Below are positions 23,533 to 32,248 of a DNA stretch of 38,970 nt, in pieces; position 1 is the stretch's first letter, and every line of letters begins with the position of its first letter. A program made the translations under genes and the position numbers. A model generated the notes under the pieces. The model saw only the letters and a program-made list of their open reading frames with translations, made no database searches and was not told where the DNA came from. The stretch spans positions 1 through 38,970 of the forward strand of contig CALKXI010000122.1 in the NCBI GenBank assembly GCA_938003965.1. Reading direction: 5' to 3'. Source of the stretch: an uncultured Chlorobiales bacterium. GTDB taxonomy: Bacteria; Bacteroidota; Chlorobiia; Chlorobiales; Thermochlorobacteraceae.

Positions 23533-25760
23533 ACACGCCTCTGGTGTTGCCGCTCGGCGGAAAACTTTCCCAAAATACATCTATCGGAAACAAAGCGCGA
23601 CTGCTCGACTTGGCAAGTGCAAAAGGCTTGCCAGTTCCGAAGGGCGTCATCGTAACGAATGAATGTTACCAAGCGGCTCTTCGGGAGAAAGCGATTGAGT
23701 TGAGAAATGGAAAAGTAACTTGTGCAAATCCATATCACTTGCTTGCAGTCGTGCGCGTTCCCGCATTTCGCAATAGCGTGGCGGTGCGGTCAGCGTTTTC
23801 GGCAGAGGATAAAGACGCTGAAAGTTTGGCAGGATTTTTCGAATCGAGATTATTTGTCGCACGAGAAAATCCCGAAGCGTTTGCCGAAGCCTTGTGTGCG
23901 GTATGGTCGTCGGCACTTCGGCGCAAGGGCGAATTTCGCCGCGATGCGCTCGTGATGGAAATGATTGAAGCAACGCATTCGGGCGTCGCGTTCACGGAAA
24001 CAGAGTACGAAGACGACCTTATCAACTTCACCACAGGCACGTCTGAAACCCTTGTTTCAGGAAAAGTCGAAGGCGAAACGTTGCTGATACCGAAACTCAA
24101 TTGGTATGAAACGGCGATTGAAAATGAGCCTTTGCCGGCTTGGGCAACTCGACTTCAGAACTTGCTCAAACACATTCGACAAACGTTCGGCAGAAAAAAT
24201 TGGGATATTGAATGGGCAGATGACGGAAAGACCTGCTGGCTCATTCAACTGCGCCCAATCACCAAACCCACACGCCGAAACGACGCCTTCACGATTGCCA
24301 ATCACAAAGAAATTTTGCCCGAACTGCCATCACGATTGATGACGAGCATTGTGGCGTCTTGTTCGAAAAATCTGTTCGGTTACTATCGCAAGTTTGACCC
24401 GACCTTGCCCGAACATCGGCTTTTTATCGAGATATTCATCGGACGACCGTTCATCAATCTCTCGCTCATGACCGACATGATGCGTCATTGGGGACTTCCA
24501 ACAACCTTAGTTACAAGCAACATTGGTGGCGATTCAGGAAAAATTTTCGGTTTGAATTGGAAGCGAATGCTGTTCAATCTTCCCGTGCTCTTCAAACAAG
24601 GATTAGCGCAACTTCAAAGTCCAACGGCTTCAAAGAGAGCAATTCAAGCCATGCAAGCAGAGTCGCAAAAAAATCCAACAAGTTTTTCACAAGCGATTCA
24701 AACGATGCAAAGCCATTACACAAGGCTTGTAACGGAAATGTTTTCGCTCACAGCGGCGATGAGTTTTCCCTTAGTGGCGTTGAGAAAATTCGGAACGCTT
24801 GAAGAGCACAACGCGCGTCAAGAGACCATCTCGACGAAGATGTTTTCCGACCTTGAACCTTTGCGCCGAATTGCCTTGAAAAATCAAGCCGTCAGAGACA
24901 CATTGCAAAATCATCAACTTCCTGACGACAAGGAATTTCAATCGGCGTTTCAAGCCTATCTGAACAAGCACGGACATCGAGGGATTTATGAAAGCGACAT
25001 TTCGCGTCCGCGTTTTGTTGAAGAGCCGTCGCGCTTGTTTCCTGCAATTCTGCAACCCTTGCAAAAGAGAAAGTTACCGAAGCGAACAGTGGCGGGGCTT
25101 TTCACATTGCCAATATGGTGGCAGGCAAGCCGCGCCATTGAAGCCCGTGAACGCTTGCGCTACGAAGCCATGAAAGCCTTTCAAAAAAGTAGAAACGATT
25201 TTCTTCGACTTGCAAACGAAGCCGTTCAAAAAAGACTGTTGCCTGAACCTGAACGCATTTGGGATTTGACGATTGAAGAAGCCGTGCAACTTGACGACGG
25301 CAAGAAATACGACGGTGCGTTCTTTGCATCGCGCCAAGCAGAAATCGAAAAATTGCAGTTGATTTCAGCACCCGACTTTTTTTATCGCTATGACGATTTA
25401 GAAAAAAAGAGTGAAGATGAATCGGGCGCAATGCGCTTGAAAGGAATTAGCCTGACGAGCGGAGAAGTAAGCGGAACAGCGTGGATACTGCGCGAGCCTG
25501 AAACTCGACTGCCAAATGGGTTTGAAAAAAGTAAGACGATTCTCGTGGCGCGCTCGGTCGATGCAGGTTGGATTCCGACATTTGCGCTGGTAAGTGGTGT
25601 TGTTGTAGAAACAGGCGGCGACCTCTCGCACGGCTCAATCATCTTGCGCGAAATTGGATTACCTGCAATTACCAATGTGAGAGCCGCAACAAAGCACATT
25701 CAAACAGGTCAGGGGCTGAAACTCAACGCGGCGCAAGGCGTTGTAGAATGTGAGATATAG
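23529..25760 (+). CDS. Dikinase-like phosphotransferase (PPDK_N ATP-binding plus C-terminal phosphohistidine domain)
   Basis: The 743-residue protein begins with a pyruvate phosphate dikinase N-terminal ATP-binding domain at about 1-245: GNKARLLDLASAKGLPVPKG, SVAVRSAFSAEDKDAESLAG and the closing DIEWADDGKTCWLIQLRPIT. A helical middle part of about 400 residues has no motif I recognise. The C-terminal domain from about 640 is the swivelling PEP-utilizer domain, with the catalytic histidine His701 in TGGDLSHGSIILRE. The C-terminal TIM barrel of PEP synthase and PPDK is absent. Thus the order is ATP domain, unknown middle, His domain, as in rifampin phosphotransferase (about 867 residues), which uses ATP to phosphorylate a small molecule. 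The real substrate is unknown. Start ATG overlaps the hydrolase stop. Confidence 0.85.
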   Translation: MNTPLVLPLGGKLSQNTSIGNKARLLDLASAKGLPVPKGVIVTNECYQAALREKAIELRNGKVTCANPYHLLAVVRVPAFRNSVAVRSAFSAEDKDAESLAGFFESRLFVARENPEAFAEALCAVWSSALRRKGEFRRDALVMEMIEATHSGVAFTETEYEDDLINFTTGTSETLVSGKVEGETLLIPKLNWYETAIENEPLPAWATRLQNLLKHIRQTFGRKNWDIEWADDGKTCWLIQLRPITKPTRRNDAFTIANHKEILPELPSRLMTSIVASCSKNLFGYYRKFDPTLPEHRLFIEIFIGRPFINLSLMTDMMRHWGLPTTLVTSNIGGDSGKIFGLNWKRMLFNLPVLFKQGLAQLQSPTASKRAIQAMQAESQKNPTSFSQAIQTMQSHYTRLVTEMFSLTAAMSFPLVALRKFGTLEEHNARQETISTKMFSDLEPLRRIALKNQAVRDTLQNHQLPDDKEFQSAFQAYLNKHGHRGIYESDISRPRFVEEPSRLFPAILQPLQKRKLPKRTVAGLFTLPIWWQASRAIEARERLRYEAMKAFQKSRNDFLRLANEAVQKRLLPEPERIWDLTIEEAVQLDDGKKYDGAFFASRQAEIEKLQLISAPDFFYRYDDLEKKSEDESGAMRLKGISLTSGEVSGTAWILREPETRLPNGFEKSKTILVARSVDAGWIPTFALVSGVVVETGGDLSHGSIILREIGLPAITNVRAATKHIQTGQGLKLNAAQGVVECEI

Positions 25761-25817
25761 CAAATAAAGTCCAAAACGATATTCATAAATTTGAACTCAA
25801 CTTAAAACCAAATCACT

Positions 25818-26663
25818 ATGAAAAACGCACTCATCATCATCGCGATGGCTTTCGCCTTAAATGCTTGCTCTAACAAAGAAGCCGAAGAAAAAATCAAACA
25901 ACTTGAAAAAGAAAAAGCCGAACTGCTTGCGCAAAGCGAAGAGAAAGAAAAGTTCCTTGCCGAAGTCATTGAGTCGCTAAACGAAATTCAAACGAGCGTG
26001 AATGCGATTGGGGATAATCAAAGTCGGATTTCAATTATGAGCGGCGACCTTGAAAAGCAAGGTGGGGCAGGCGCGAAAGAAAAGAAAAATCAAATCATTT
26101 CTGACCTGACGGTTATCGACAAAAAACTGGCCGAAAATAAGAAAGCCATCAATTCGCTCGCCAAAAAAGTCAAAGACTATCAAGGAAAAGTCGAGGGCTT
26201 AGAAAAACTCGTCTCGAATCTTCAACAGACCATTGAAATCAAAGAGCGCGAAATTGTTGCTTTGAAACAAGAAGTGGCGCGGCTCAACATTGAAGTTGCC
26301 TCTTTGCAAACAACCGTCGAGGAAAAAGATAAAGCCCTCAAAACAGCATACTACATTGTCGGAACAGACGAAGAGCTCGACCAAAAAGGCATTTACAAAA
26401 ACAAAGGTGGCTTTGTGGGAATTGGAAGAACAGCAGTCCTTTCCGATAACCTTGACCTCACGCAGTTCAAGAAAATCGATGTAGAAAGCACGCGCGACAT
26501 ACAGATTCAAAAGAAAAGCGATGGAACAGAAATCAAAGTGCTTTCAACGCACCCCAAAGAGAGTTATGAAATTTTATCAGTCGGAAAAACGGCAACACTG
26601 CGCATTAAAGACGCACAAAAGTTTTGGGAAAAGTCAAAAGCATTGGTGGTGATGCTTGATTAA
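25818..26663 (+). CDS. Coiled-coil lipoprotein
   Basis: The 281-residue protein has a lipoprotein signal ending in ALNAC (Cys17). Residues 20-180 are a long Glu/Lys/Leu-rich coiled coil with heptads, interrupted near 78-90 by a glycine-rich turn (KQGGAGAKEKK). The C-terminal 100 residues look globular: TAYYIVGTDEELDQKGIYKN, then a beta-rich part ending in HPKESYEILSVGKTATLRI. This layout resembles a group in Bacteroidota sometimes annotated as Cbp1-like adhesins, but that name is not supported by anything visible here. It is likely anchored in the outer or inner membrane facing the periplasm. A TAAATTTG box at 25786-25793 may be its promoter -7 element. Confidence 0.78.
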   Translation: MKNALIIIAMAFALNACSNKEAEEKIKQLEKEKAELLAQSEEKEKFLAEVIESLNEIQTSVNAIGDNQSRISIMSGDLEKQGGAGAKEKKNQIISDLTVIDKKLAENKKAINSLAKKVKDYQGKVEGLEKLVSNLQQTIEIKEREIVALKQEVARLNIEVASLQTTVEEKDKALKTAYYIVGTDEELDQKGIYKNKGGFVGIGRTAVLSDNLDLTQFKKIDVESTRDIQIQKKSDGTEIKVLSTHPKESYEILSVGKTATLRIKDAQKFWEKSKALVVMLD

Positions 26664-26672
26664 CGCAATGGT

Positions 26673-27929
26673 TCAACGAAGAAGTGCCGACTTCCAGTTT
26701 TTCAATCGAGCGCGAAGTGGTTCATAGTCATCGTCAATTTGGAAGCGAGAAAACCAGCGGCGAATGAAAACCGCAACAATCGCGGCGAAAACTCCAACAA
26801 CAAAAATAACAAGCAACATCAAACCGCGTTTAGGGCTTGTGCGATAAAAGGGAACAGAGGCAGAATCGAGCACAACAACCGTTGGCGTGTCGCGATAGCC
26901 TTGAACGCGCTCTTTGAAGTAAAGCTGCTTCAGGAGCGCGTAGACTTCTTCGTGGATTTTGACTTCGCGATAGTTGTTGGCGTATTCGCGCGAAACGGTC
27001 GGCATTTCATCAAAGGCAAGGGAAAGTTTATCGGATTTGCCTTGTGTGGCTTCTTCATACTTCTTGCGATACTCGTTGAGCCGTGAGCGACTTTCGAGAA
27101 CCAGCATATCGTTTGGCTGTCGGTCTTTGAGAAGCAAATCGAGTTGAAGTTCTTCCGCAATCATTTGCGCTTTAAGTTTTGAGAGCGTTTCCATCTGAAA
27201 CTTCATTTGCTCGGAAAGCGCAATCGCTTTGTTGGACTTTTGAAACCGCTCAAAGTTTGAATAAGCCGAATCGAGTTCCTGCTTAGCGATGGCGACTTGT
27301 TCGGCGAAATACTCGGCATTGTAGACGGATTTCAGATTGGCTAAACGGCGATTGGTTCTATCCAAAACGGAGACATAGCCATTCGCGATGCGTGCGGCAC
27401 GATTTCGTGCGCTGTCGTCATCGACGCTTGAGAAGGAAAACGCAGGGGTTGAAATTTTCACCTCGAGCGTGATGTAGCCGGCTTTGTTGGTGAGAATTTT
27501 TGTTAGGTCTGAAAGTTCTTTGCGTAAAATCTCGCGTTTTTCAAGTGGGTTTTTATCGGTGCGTTCGCTTTCGCTCAAAAACACTTCTTCTAAATGCTCT
27601 TGTGCGATAAGTGAATCGGCAATGGTGTTGCTTTTGAGCATTTCGGCGAGAATGTCGGTTGCACTAGCAGGGTTTGTAAGAGAGCCTAAACCTAACGCGC
27701 CTGCCGCTTGCATCAACGGGTTTTGTTTATTCGGGTCTTCGGGCGGCATTAAAACGACCTTTGCGGTATAAGTGCGGGGAACAAGGAACAGCGCAACAGC
27801 ACCGAACAAAAGCACAAGACCGACAAAGCGCGCCATGAATCCAAGATTTTCAAGCAGAATCTCGACATAGTTCCGAATGAGCGTCGGCTTTTCAGGAGAG
27901 GCTGTATCAAATGATGAAGGCGTGTTCAT
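26673..27929 (-). CDS. Wzz/GumC-like polysaccharide chain-length (co-polymerase) protein
   Basis: The 418-residue protein has the layout of a polysaccharide co-polymerase. A first transmembrane helix lies at about 33-50, followed by the Wzz N-terminal motif YTAKVVLMPPEDPNKQNP at about 54-71. A long periplasmic helical region covers about 160-310, and the second helix at about 375-395 (LMLLVIFVVGVFAAIVAVF) is preceded by the proline-containing RTSPKRG. No tyrosine kinase domain follows. It sets chain length or works with the polymerase in the inner membrane. Its ATG overlaps the stop of the Wza-like gene by four bases (27926-27929), so the two are coupled. Confidence 0.87.
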   Translation of the reverse strand: MNTPSSFDTASPEKPTLIRNYVEILLENLGFMARFVGLVLLFGAVALFLVPRTYTAKVVLMPPEDPNKQNPLMQAAGALGLGSLTNPASATDILAEMLKSNTIADSLIAQEHLEEVFLSESERTDKNPLEKREILRKELSDLTKILTNKAGYITLEVKISTPAFSFSSVDDDSARNRAARIANGYVSVLDRTNRRLANLKSVYNAEYFAEQVAIAKQELDSAYSNFERFQKSNKAIALSEQMKFQMETLSKLKAQMIAEELQLDLLLKDRQPNDMLVLESRSRLNEYRKKYEEATQGKSDKLSLAFDEMPTVSREYANNYREVKIHEEVYALLKQLYFKERVQGYRDTPTVVVLDSASVPFYRTSPKRGLMLLVIFVVGVFAAIVAVFIRRWFSRFQIDDDYEPLRARLKNWKSALLR

Positions 27930-29578
27930 TGTATAACATTTCTAATGACCAAAATGGTTGTGGCAAGGCTTCCCAAGATCACCATCGAGTCGCGGAAAAT
28001 TTCCCAACTGCGCGTCCAAAATTGGCTTTTAGGTTTTTCTTGAACAAGTATCACATCGCTGGGTTCAATTTCGTCGACGTCGTCGGCGTCGAGTAAATCG
28101 CCAGAGTTCGGTTTCAAAATTTTAATATCGCCTTTCATAGCACGTTCTGTAAAGCCGCCTGCCTTTTGAATGTAGTATTTGATGCCTTCACCTTTGACAT
28201 ACTCAATATTTCCGGGACGAACCACGCGCCCAATCACATTGACATAATTGCGAAAGAGCGGAATATTGATGATGTCGCCCTCTTCCAAGATGATGTTTTG
28301 TGAGTCGTCGTTTTGAAGAAATAATTTCTTGAAGTCAACCGCAATGCGTCCTTTGGGGTCTTCGCGTTTGCGGGCAACAGCGTATTGATATTCAGGGTCG
28401 TCAAGGTCAATTTCTTTGATAGTGGAAAGGTCGATTTCTTTGCGAATGGCTTTGGGGCGGATAAGTGTGGCTTCTTCAAGAGAGGCAAGTTCGAGAAAGC
28501 CGCCTGCACGCTCAATCACATCGCGCAATCGTGTTCTGCCTTTTTCGATGCGGTAATAGCCAGGCACTTTCACGCGCCCTTGAACGAGCACGGTTTCATC
28601 GGGTCGCCACAGGGGAATGCGGCGCACTTGCACGCGGTCGCCATCACGAAGCGGAATGTTGGAAGAGGGCGGAAATCCATTTACATTGACGCTAAACGTG
28701 TAGGTGCTTAGTTGGTCAGGAAAATAGCGGATAATATCAACGGAATCTAAAATTGCACTCTCGAGCACGCCGCCCGCTAATTTCAAAAGCGTATAGAGCG
28801 AATCGCCCTCGACAAATTCATAACTGCCTTGATACTTTACTTCGCCGTAAATCGTAACGCTTTTCGTTTGCTTGCTGACTTGAATAATGTCGTTTTCTTG
28901 CAAGTAAGGGTTATCACTGTTATCGAGCAGGCGGTAATAGCGAAACACATCGAGCGTCATGAGGGTGTCGGGATTGACGCGTTTGAGGCGCACTTGACGA
29001 AGCGAGGCATTTTGCAAAATCGGGCTTTGTGAAATCACATCGGAAACGCGCGTGGCGGCATTGACAAGAAGCCTCGTCGGCACAGAAACCTCGCCCACAA
29101 TATCCACATAAAAGTTTCGTAGCGAAACCAGGGAGACGGTAACATCAGCAGAGCGATAGACTTTGGCAAATTCTCGGGTCAAAAGTTCTTGAACTTTATC
29201 AATGCTTAAGCCTTGAACAGAAATTTCTTTAAGGCGCGGAATAATGAGTGTGCCGCTTGGCGTAATGGGCAGTTGATAGGTGGTATAAGTTTGAGAAAAA
29301 ATCGCAATCAGAAGCACGTCGCCCGCACCGACGATGTAATTTTTCGGAATGGCGTTAGGAAGCACAAGTTGAGAGGGCGTAGCCGAAATGGCTGTGCCTG
29401 CTGTGCCCACGTTGCCAAACATCAAGTTAGAAGGTGCGGTTGGTGCGGCAGGCGTGTTTGTAGGAGCAGGAAGTCCAATGATTTGTGCAAAAAGAGTATT
29501 GCAGAAAAGGAGTGCAAAAAAGGTCGCAGTAGTGGTGCAGAATTGGCGTAACTTTGCGTCAGAATTAAAACCAATCAT
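27926..29578 (-). CDS. Polysaccharide export protein (Wza-like, PES plus SLBB repeats)
   Basis: The 550-residue protein has a signal peptide at about 12-31 (cleavage likely after LFA), then a polysaccharide export domain with YIVGAGDVLLIAIFSQ at about 80-95. Several SLBB-type repeats follow: VTIYGEVKYQGSYEF, VLVQGRVKVPGYYRI and VNVIGRVVRPGNIEYVKG, each about 90-130 residues apart. A hydrophobic helix at about 530-547 closes the protein. Unlike E. coli Wza there is no lipobox cysteine. It should form the outer-membrane or periplasmic export channel for a capsule or exopolysaccharide. The start lies 7 bases from the divergent small membrane-protein gene, leaving no room for a normal promoter outside that gene. 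Confidence 0.87.
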   Translation of the reverse strand: MIGFNSDAKLRQFCTTTATFFALLFCNTLFAQIIGLPAPTNTPAAPTAPSNLMFGNVGTAGTAISATPSQLVLPNAIPKNYIVGAGDVLLIAIFSQTYTTYQLPITPSGTLIIPRLKEISVQGLSIDKVQELLTREFAKVYRSADVTVSLVSLRNFYVDIVGEVSVPTRLLVNAATRVSDVISQSPILQNASLRQVRLKRVNPDTLMTLDVFRYYRLLDNSDNPYLQENDIIQVSKQTKSVTIYGEVKYQGSYEFVEGDSLYTLLKLAGGVLESAILDSVDIIRYFPDQLSTYTFSVNVNGFPPSSNIPLRDGDRVQVRRIPLWRPDETVLVQGRVKVPGYYRIEKGRTRLRDVIERAGGFLELASLEEATLIRPKAIRKEIDLSTIKEIDLDDPEYQYAVARKREDPKGRIAVDFKKLFLQNDDSQNIILEEGDIINIPLFRNYVNVIGRVVRPGNIEYVKGEGIKYYIQKAGGFTERAMKGDIKILKPNSGDLLDADDVDEIEPSDVILVQEKPKSQFWTRSWEIFRDSMVILGSLATTILVIRNVIQ

Positions 29579-29585
29579 TCAAAAA

Positions 29586-29777
29586 ATGAAGTTTATCGCA
29601 GTTGCACTGATTGCAGGCGGTCTCATCGGCGCGATTTTTTCAAGCCTCAAATATCGTCAATATCTTGAATGGGAGCATTGGGCTGAAAAACTCACCTACT
29701 TGCTCATGACGATTGCAGGCTCAGTTTTAACCATCATCGGAATTGTCCTGTTCGTTTTCACGATTCAACCCGAGTAA
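29586..29777 (+). CDS. Small two-helix membrane protein of unknown function
   Basis: The 63-residue protein has two transmembrane helices, about 2-18 ([16 protein letters not shown]) and about 38-59 ([20 protein letters not shown]), joined by a polar aromatic loop [17 protein letters not shown] do not recognise the family. The ATG at 29586 is the first one after the divergent start of the Wza-like gene; the frame is open further upstream but that part overlaps the signal peptide of the other gene. It ends inside the end of pyrH (13-base overlap). A clean hydrophobic pattern supports it as real, but its tight position between two genes leaves some doubt. Confidence 0.6.
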   Translation: MKFIAVALIAGGLIGAIFSSLKYRQYLEWEHWAEKLTYLLMTIAGSVLTIIGIVLFVFTIQPE

Positions 29778-30502
29778 TCGCCAACGGCTTCGCTGACGAG
29801 CGTTCCAACAGGCTCGCCTTGACAAAGGCGGAGCAAATTGCCCTTTGTGTTCATGTTCATCACAACGATAGGGAGCGTATTTTCTTGACAGAGCGTAATT
29901 GCGGTTAAATCCATCACGCGCAATCCCTTTTTGAGCACATCAAGATAGGAAATGTGCGGAAAGAAGTTGGCGGTCGGATTTTTTTCAGGGTCGGAATCAT
30001 AGACGCCTTCAACGCGCGTGCCTTTGATAATCACATCGGCTTCGATTTCAACAGCGCGAAGGGCGGCGGCAGTATCGGTGGTGAAGTAAGGATTGCCCGT
30101 GCCCGCGCCGAAAATCACAACGCGCGCTTTTTCCAAGTGCCGAATGGCTCGGCGGCGGATAAACGGTTCAGCAATTTGCTCCATTTTAATAGCGGTGAGC
30201 AGTCGCGTGAAAATTTGATGTCGCTCCAACGCATCTTGCATGGCGAGGGAGTTAATAACGGTGGCAAGCATACCCATGTGGTCGGCTTGAACTCTGTCCA
30301 TGTGCTCTGCCGCCTTTGAGACGCCGCGAAAAATGTTCCCGCCACCAATCACGATTGCGACCTGAACGCCGAGTTGATGAACAGATTTGATTTCTTCGGC
30401 GAATTGGTCTAAAACAGTGTTGTCAATTCCGTAGCCCTGTGAGCCCATGAGCGACTCGCCACTGAGCTTGAGCAAAATGCGTTTGTATTTAAGCGATGCC
30501 AT
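29765..30502 (-). CDS. pyrH: UMP kinase
   Basis: The 245-residue protein is the bacterial hexameric UMP kinase of the amino-acid kinase family. It has [14 protein letters not shown] at the start, the GGGNIFRG loop at about 53-60 and [36 protein letters not shown] follows at about 130-150, and [11 protein letters not shown] supplies the closing residues. It makes UDP for pyrimidine nucleotides and is typically allosterically controlled by GTP and UTP. It lies after tsf on the same strand, as in many bacteria, but a strong terminator separates the two, and frr, often the next gene, is missing. Confidence 0.95.
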   Translation of the reverse strand: MASLKYKRILLKLSGESLMGSQGYGIDNTVLDQFAEEIKSVHQLGVQVAIVIGGGNIFRGVSKAAEHMDRVQADHMGMLATVINSLAMQDALERHQIFTRLLTAIKMEQIAEPFIRRRAIRHLEKARVVIFGAGTGNPYFTTDTAAALRAVEIEADVIIKGTRVEGVYDSDPEKNPTANFFPHISYLDVLKKGLRVMDLTAITLCQENTLPIVVMNMNTKGNLLRLCQGEPVGTLVSEAVGDYSG

Positions 30503-30529
30503 GAATGTAAATAATAATGACGATTAGGC

Positions 30530-30557
30530 AAAAAAAAGTCTCGCAATCTGCGAGACT
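30530..30557 (-). terminator. Rho-independent terminator between tsf and pyrH
   Basis: On the minus strand a 9-base perfect stem AGTCTCGCA/TGCGAGACT (30557-30549 with 30545-30537) has a 3-base loop and is followed by eight T. It lies 10 bases after the tsf stop and 28 bases before the pyrH start. It should stop most transcripts of the ribosomal block, leaving pyrH to read-through or its own promoter. Confidence 0.88.
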
Positions 30558-30566
30558 CTTTGAGAG

Positions 30567-31418
30567 TTACTTTTCACCGAGTTGAAATCGGGCAAAGCCT
30601 TTCACTTCCACAGAGCCTGCTTCTTTGAGAAGTTCGGCAACGCTCTTTCCGCCGTCTTTAATGAACGGCTGATCGAGCAGAACGACTTCTTGGTAATACT
30701 TTTCAAGCCGACCGTTCACAATGCGCTCAACAATTTGCGGAGGCTTCCCTTCATTTCGGGCTTGTTCGCGTAGGATTTCGGCTTCTTTTTCAATTTTTTC
30801 TTTTGGAACTTCGGCGCGCGTTAAGGCAAGCGGGGCAGCGGCGGCAACTTGCATCGCAATATCTTTACCAATGGTGCCGATATTTCCGTTGACCCCTGTC
30901 AAATGCACGAGTGACGCGAGTTTCGAGCCAGGGTGAGTATAAGAGACAACGACGCCGTCTGTGGATTCAATCAGGGCAATTCGACTAATCGCGATTTTTT
31001 CGCCCAAGCGTCCAGTCATCATTTCGACGGCTTCTGAAACGGAGAGGTTATCGAACTCACTACCGAGCTTAGCTTGTGCTAAGGCTTGGAGTGTTGCGGA
31101 TTTTGTTTGAAGCGCAAGTTGGGCGACTGCATGGGCAAAGTTCAAAAAGCTTTCATTGCGAGCGACGAAGTCCGTTTCACAGTTGACCTCAACCATAACG
31201 GCGACTTTGTTATCGGGTGTTGATGCTGTTACAACAGCGCCTTCTATGGCTTCACGGTCGGCGCGTTTTGCTGCAGCGGCTGCGCCTTGCTTGCGAAGAT
31301 ACTCAATCGCTTTTTCAATATCGCCGCCTGATTGCTCGAGGGCTTTTTTGCAATCTGCCATGCCCGCGTTGGTTTTATCGCGGAGTGCTTTGACCAATTT
31401 CGCTGAAATTTCTGCCAT
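30567..31418 (-). CDS. tsf: Translation elongation factor Ts
   Basis: The 283-residue protein is EF-Ts, which reloads EF-Tu with GTP. The N-terminal UBA-like domain reads LVKALRDKTNAGMADCKKAL at about 8-27, followed by the core contact VNCETDFVARNESFLNF at about 78-94, with the conserved TDFV. The rest contains the second EF-Tu contact region with KDIAMQVAAAAPLA. Length fits the family. It follows rpsB by 71 bases on the same strand and is followed by a strong terminator. Confidence 0.96.
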   Translation of the reverse strand: MAEISAKLVKALRDKTNAGMADCKKALEQSGGDIEKAIEYLRKQGAAAAAKRADREAIEGAVVTASTPDNKVAVMVEVNCETDFVARNESFLNFAHAVAQLALQTKSATLQALAQAKLGSEFDNLSVSEAVEMMTGRLGEKIAISRIALIESTDGVVVSYTHPGSKLASLVHLTGVNGNIGTIGKDIAMQVAAAAPLALTRAEVPKEKIEKEAEILREQARNEGKPPQIVERIVNGRLEKYYQEVVLLDQPFIKDGGKSVAELLKEAGSVEVKGFARFQLGEK

Positions 31419-31489
31419 GGTTTTGAAATCGAGTGTTTGAGTAGTCCAAATTGAGACGTGCTCTAAAATACTAACTCAGGTTAAGTTTC

Positions 31490-32218
31490 TTACTCTTTTG
31501 CCGTGGTTTCTTCAACAGTGTCTTCTTCCTTTTGAGCCGTTGTGGCATTGAGAATTGCGTCGGCAAACGCCGTAGTAATCAGTTCAATGGAGCGAATCGA
31601 GTCGTCGTTTGCAGGAATAATGTGCGTGATATTATCAGGGTCGCAGTTGGTATCTACGATGGCAAAAATTGGAATGCCAAGCAGAGTCGCCTCTTTAACA
31701 GCGATATGTTCTTTTTTGACATCGACAACGAAAAGCGCAGCAGGAAGCCGGGTCATTTCGGAGATTCCGCCTAAAACTTTGATGAGTTTTTCTTTCTCGC
31801 GCGTGAGCATCAAACGCTCTTTTTTCGTGATGATGTCGAAAGTGCCGTCGTTTTCCATACGCTCAATCGAGTTGAGACGTCGGACACTTTGGCGAATCGT
31901 AGAGAAGTTCGTGAGCATGCCGCCGAGCCAACGCTCTGCCACATATGGCATGCCACAGCGCGTAGCCTGTTCTGCGATAATGGCTTTGGCTTGTTTTTTC
32001 GTGCCAACGAACAAAATTTCTTTTCCCGTTGATGCAATCGCCTCAACCGCATTAAAAGCGTCTTCCGCCATCTCAACGGTCTTTTTGAGGTCGATGATGT
32101 GAATGCCGTTTTTCTCCATAAAGATATACGGCTTCATTTTGGGGCACCAGCGCCGGGTCAGGTGTCCAAAGTGCGCGCCTGCTTTGAGCAGGTCTTCAAT
32201 TTGAAGGCGAGTTGACAT
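31490..32218 (-). CDS. rpsB: 30S ribosomal protein S2
   Basis: The protein has the S2 signature [20 protein letters not shown] at its start, the [18 protein letters not shown] region, [11 protein letters not shown], and [15 protein letters not shown], with a C-terminal acidic tail. From the ATG at 32218 it has 242 residues; an ATG four codons earlier (32230) is an equal alternative. It binds 16S rRNA and helps recruit S1-like proteins. A strong hairpin lies 27 bases before the earlier start and may be a leader control element. The order rplM-rpsI-rpsB-tsf is common in bacteria. Confidence 0.96.
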   Translation of the reverse strand: MSTRLQIEDLLKAGAHFGHLTRRWCPKMKPYIFMEKNGIHIIDLKKTVEMAEDAFNAVEAIASTGKEILFVGTKKQAKAIIAEQATRCGMPYVAERWLGGMLTNFSTIRQSVRRLNSIERMENDGTFDIITKKERLMLTREKEKLIKVLGGISEMTRLPAALFVVDVKKEHIAVKEATLLGIPIFAIVDTNCDPDNITHIIPANDDSIRSIELITTAFADAILNATTAQKEEDTVEETTAKE

Positions 32219-32248
32219 GTGCGTGGTCATGGTTTGAGTTAAGCCGCT

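Noticed and set aside
24057-25699. Multiple minus-strand open frames opposite the dikinase-like gene
   Set aside because: They are shadows of the coding strand; their composition lacks domain motifs and the plus frame has strong homology.
23529-25760. Phosphoenolpyruvate synthase (PpsA) or pyruvate phosphate dikinase
   Set aside because: The C-terminal PEP/pyruvate TIM barrel is missing and the phosphohistidine domain is at the very C-terminus, so gluconeogenic activity is not expected.
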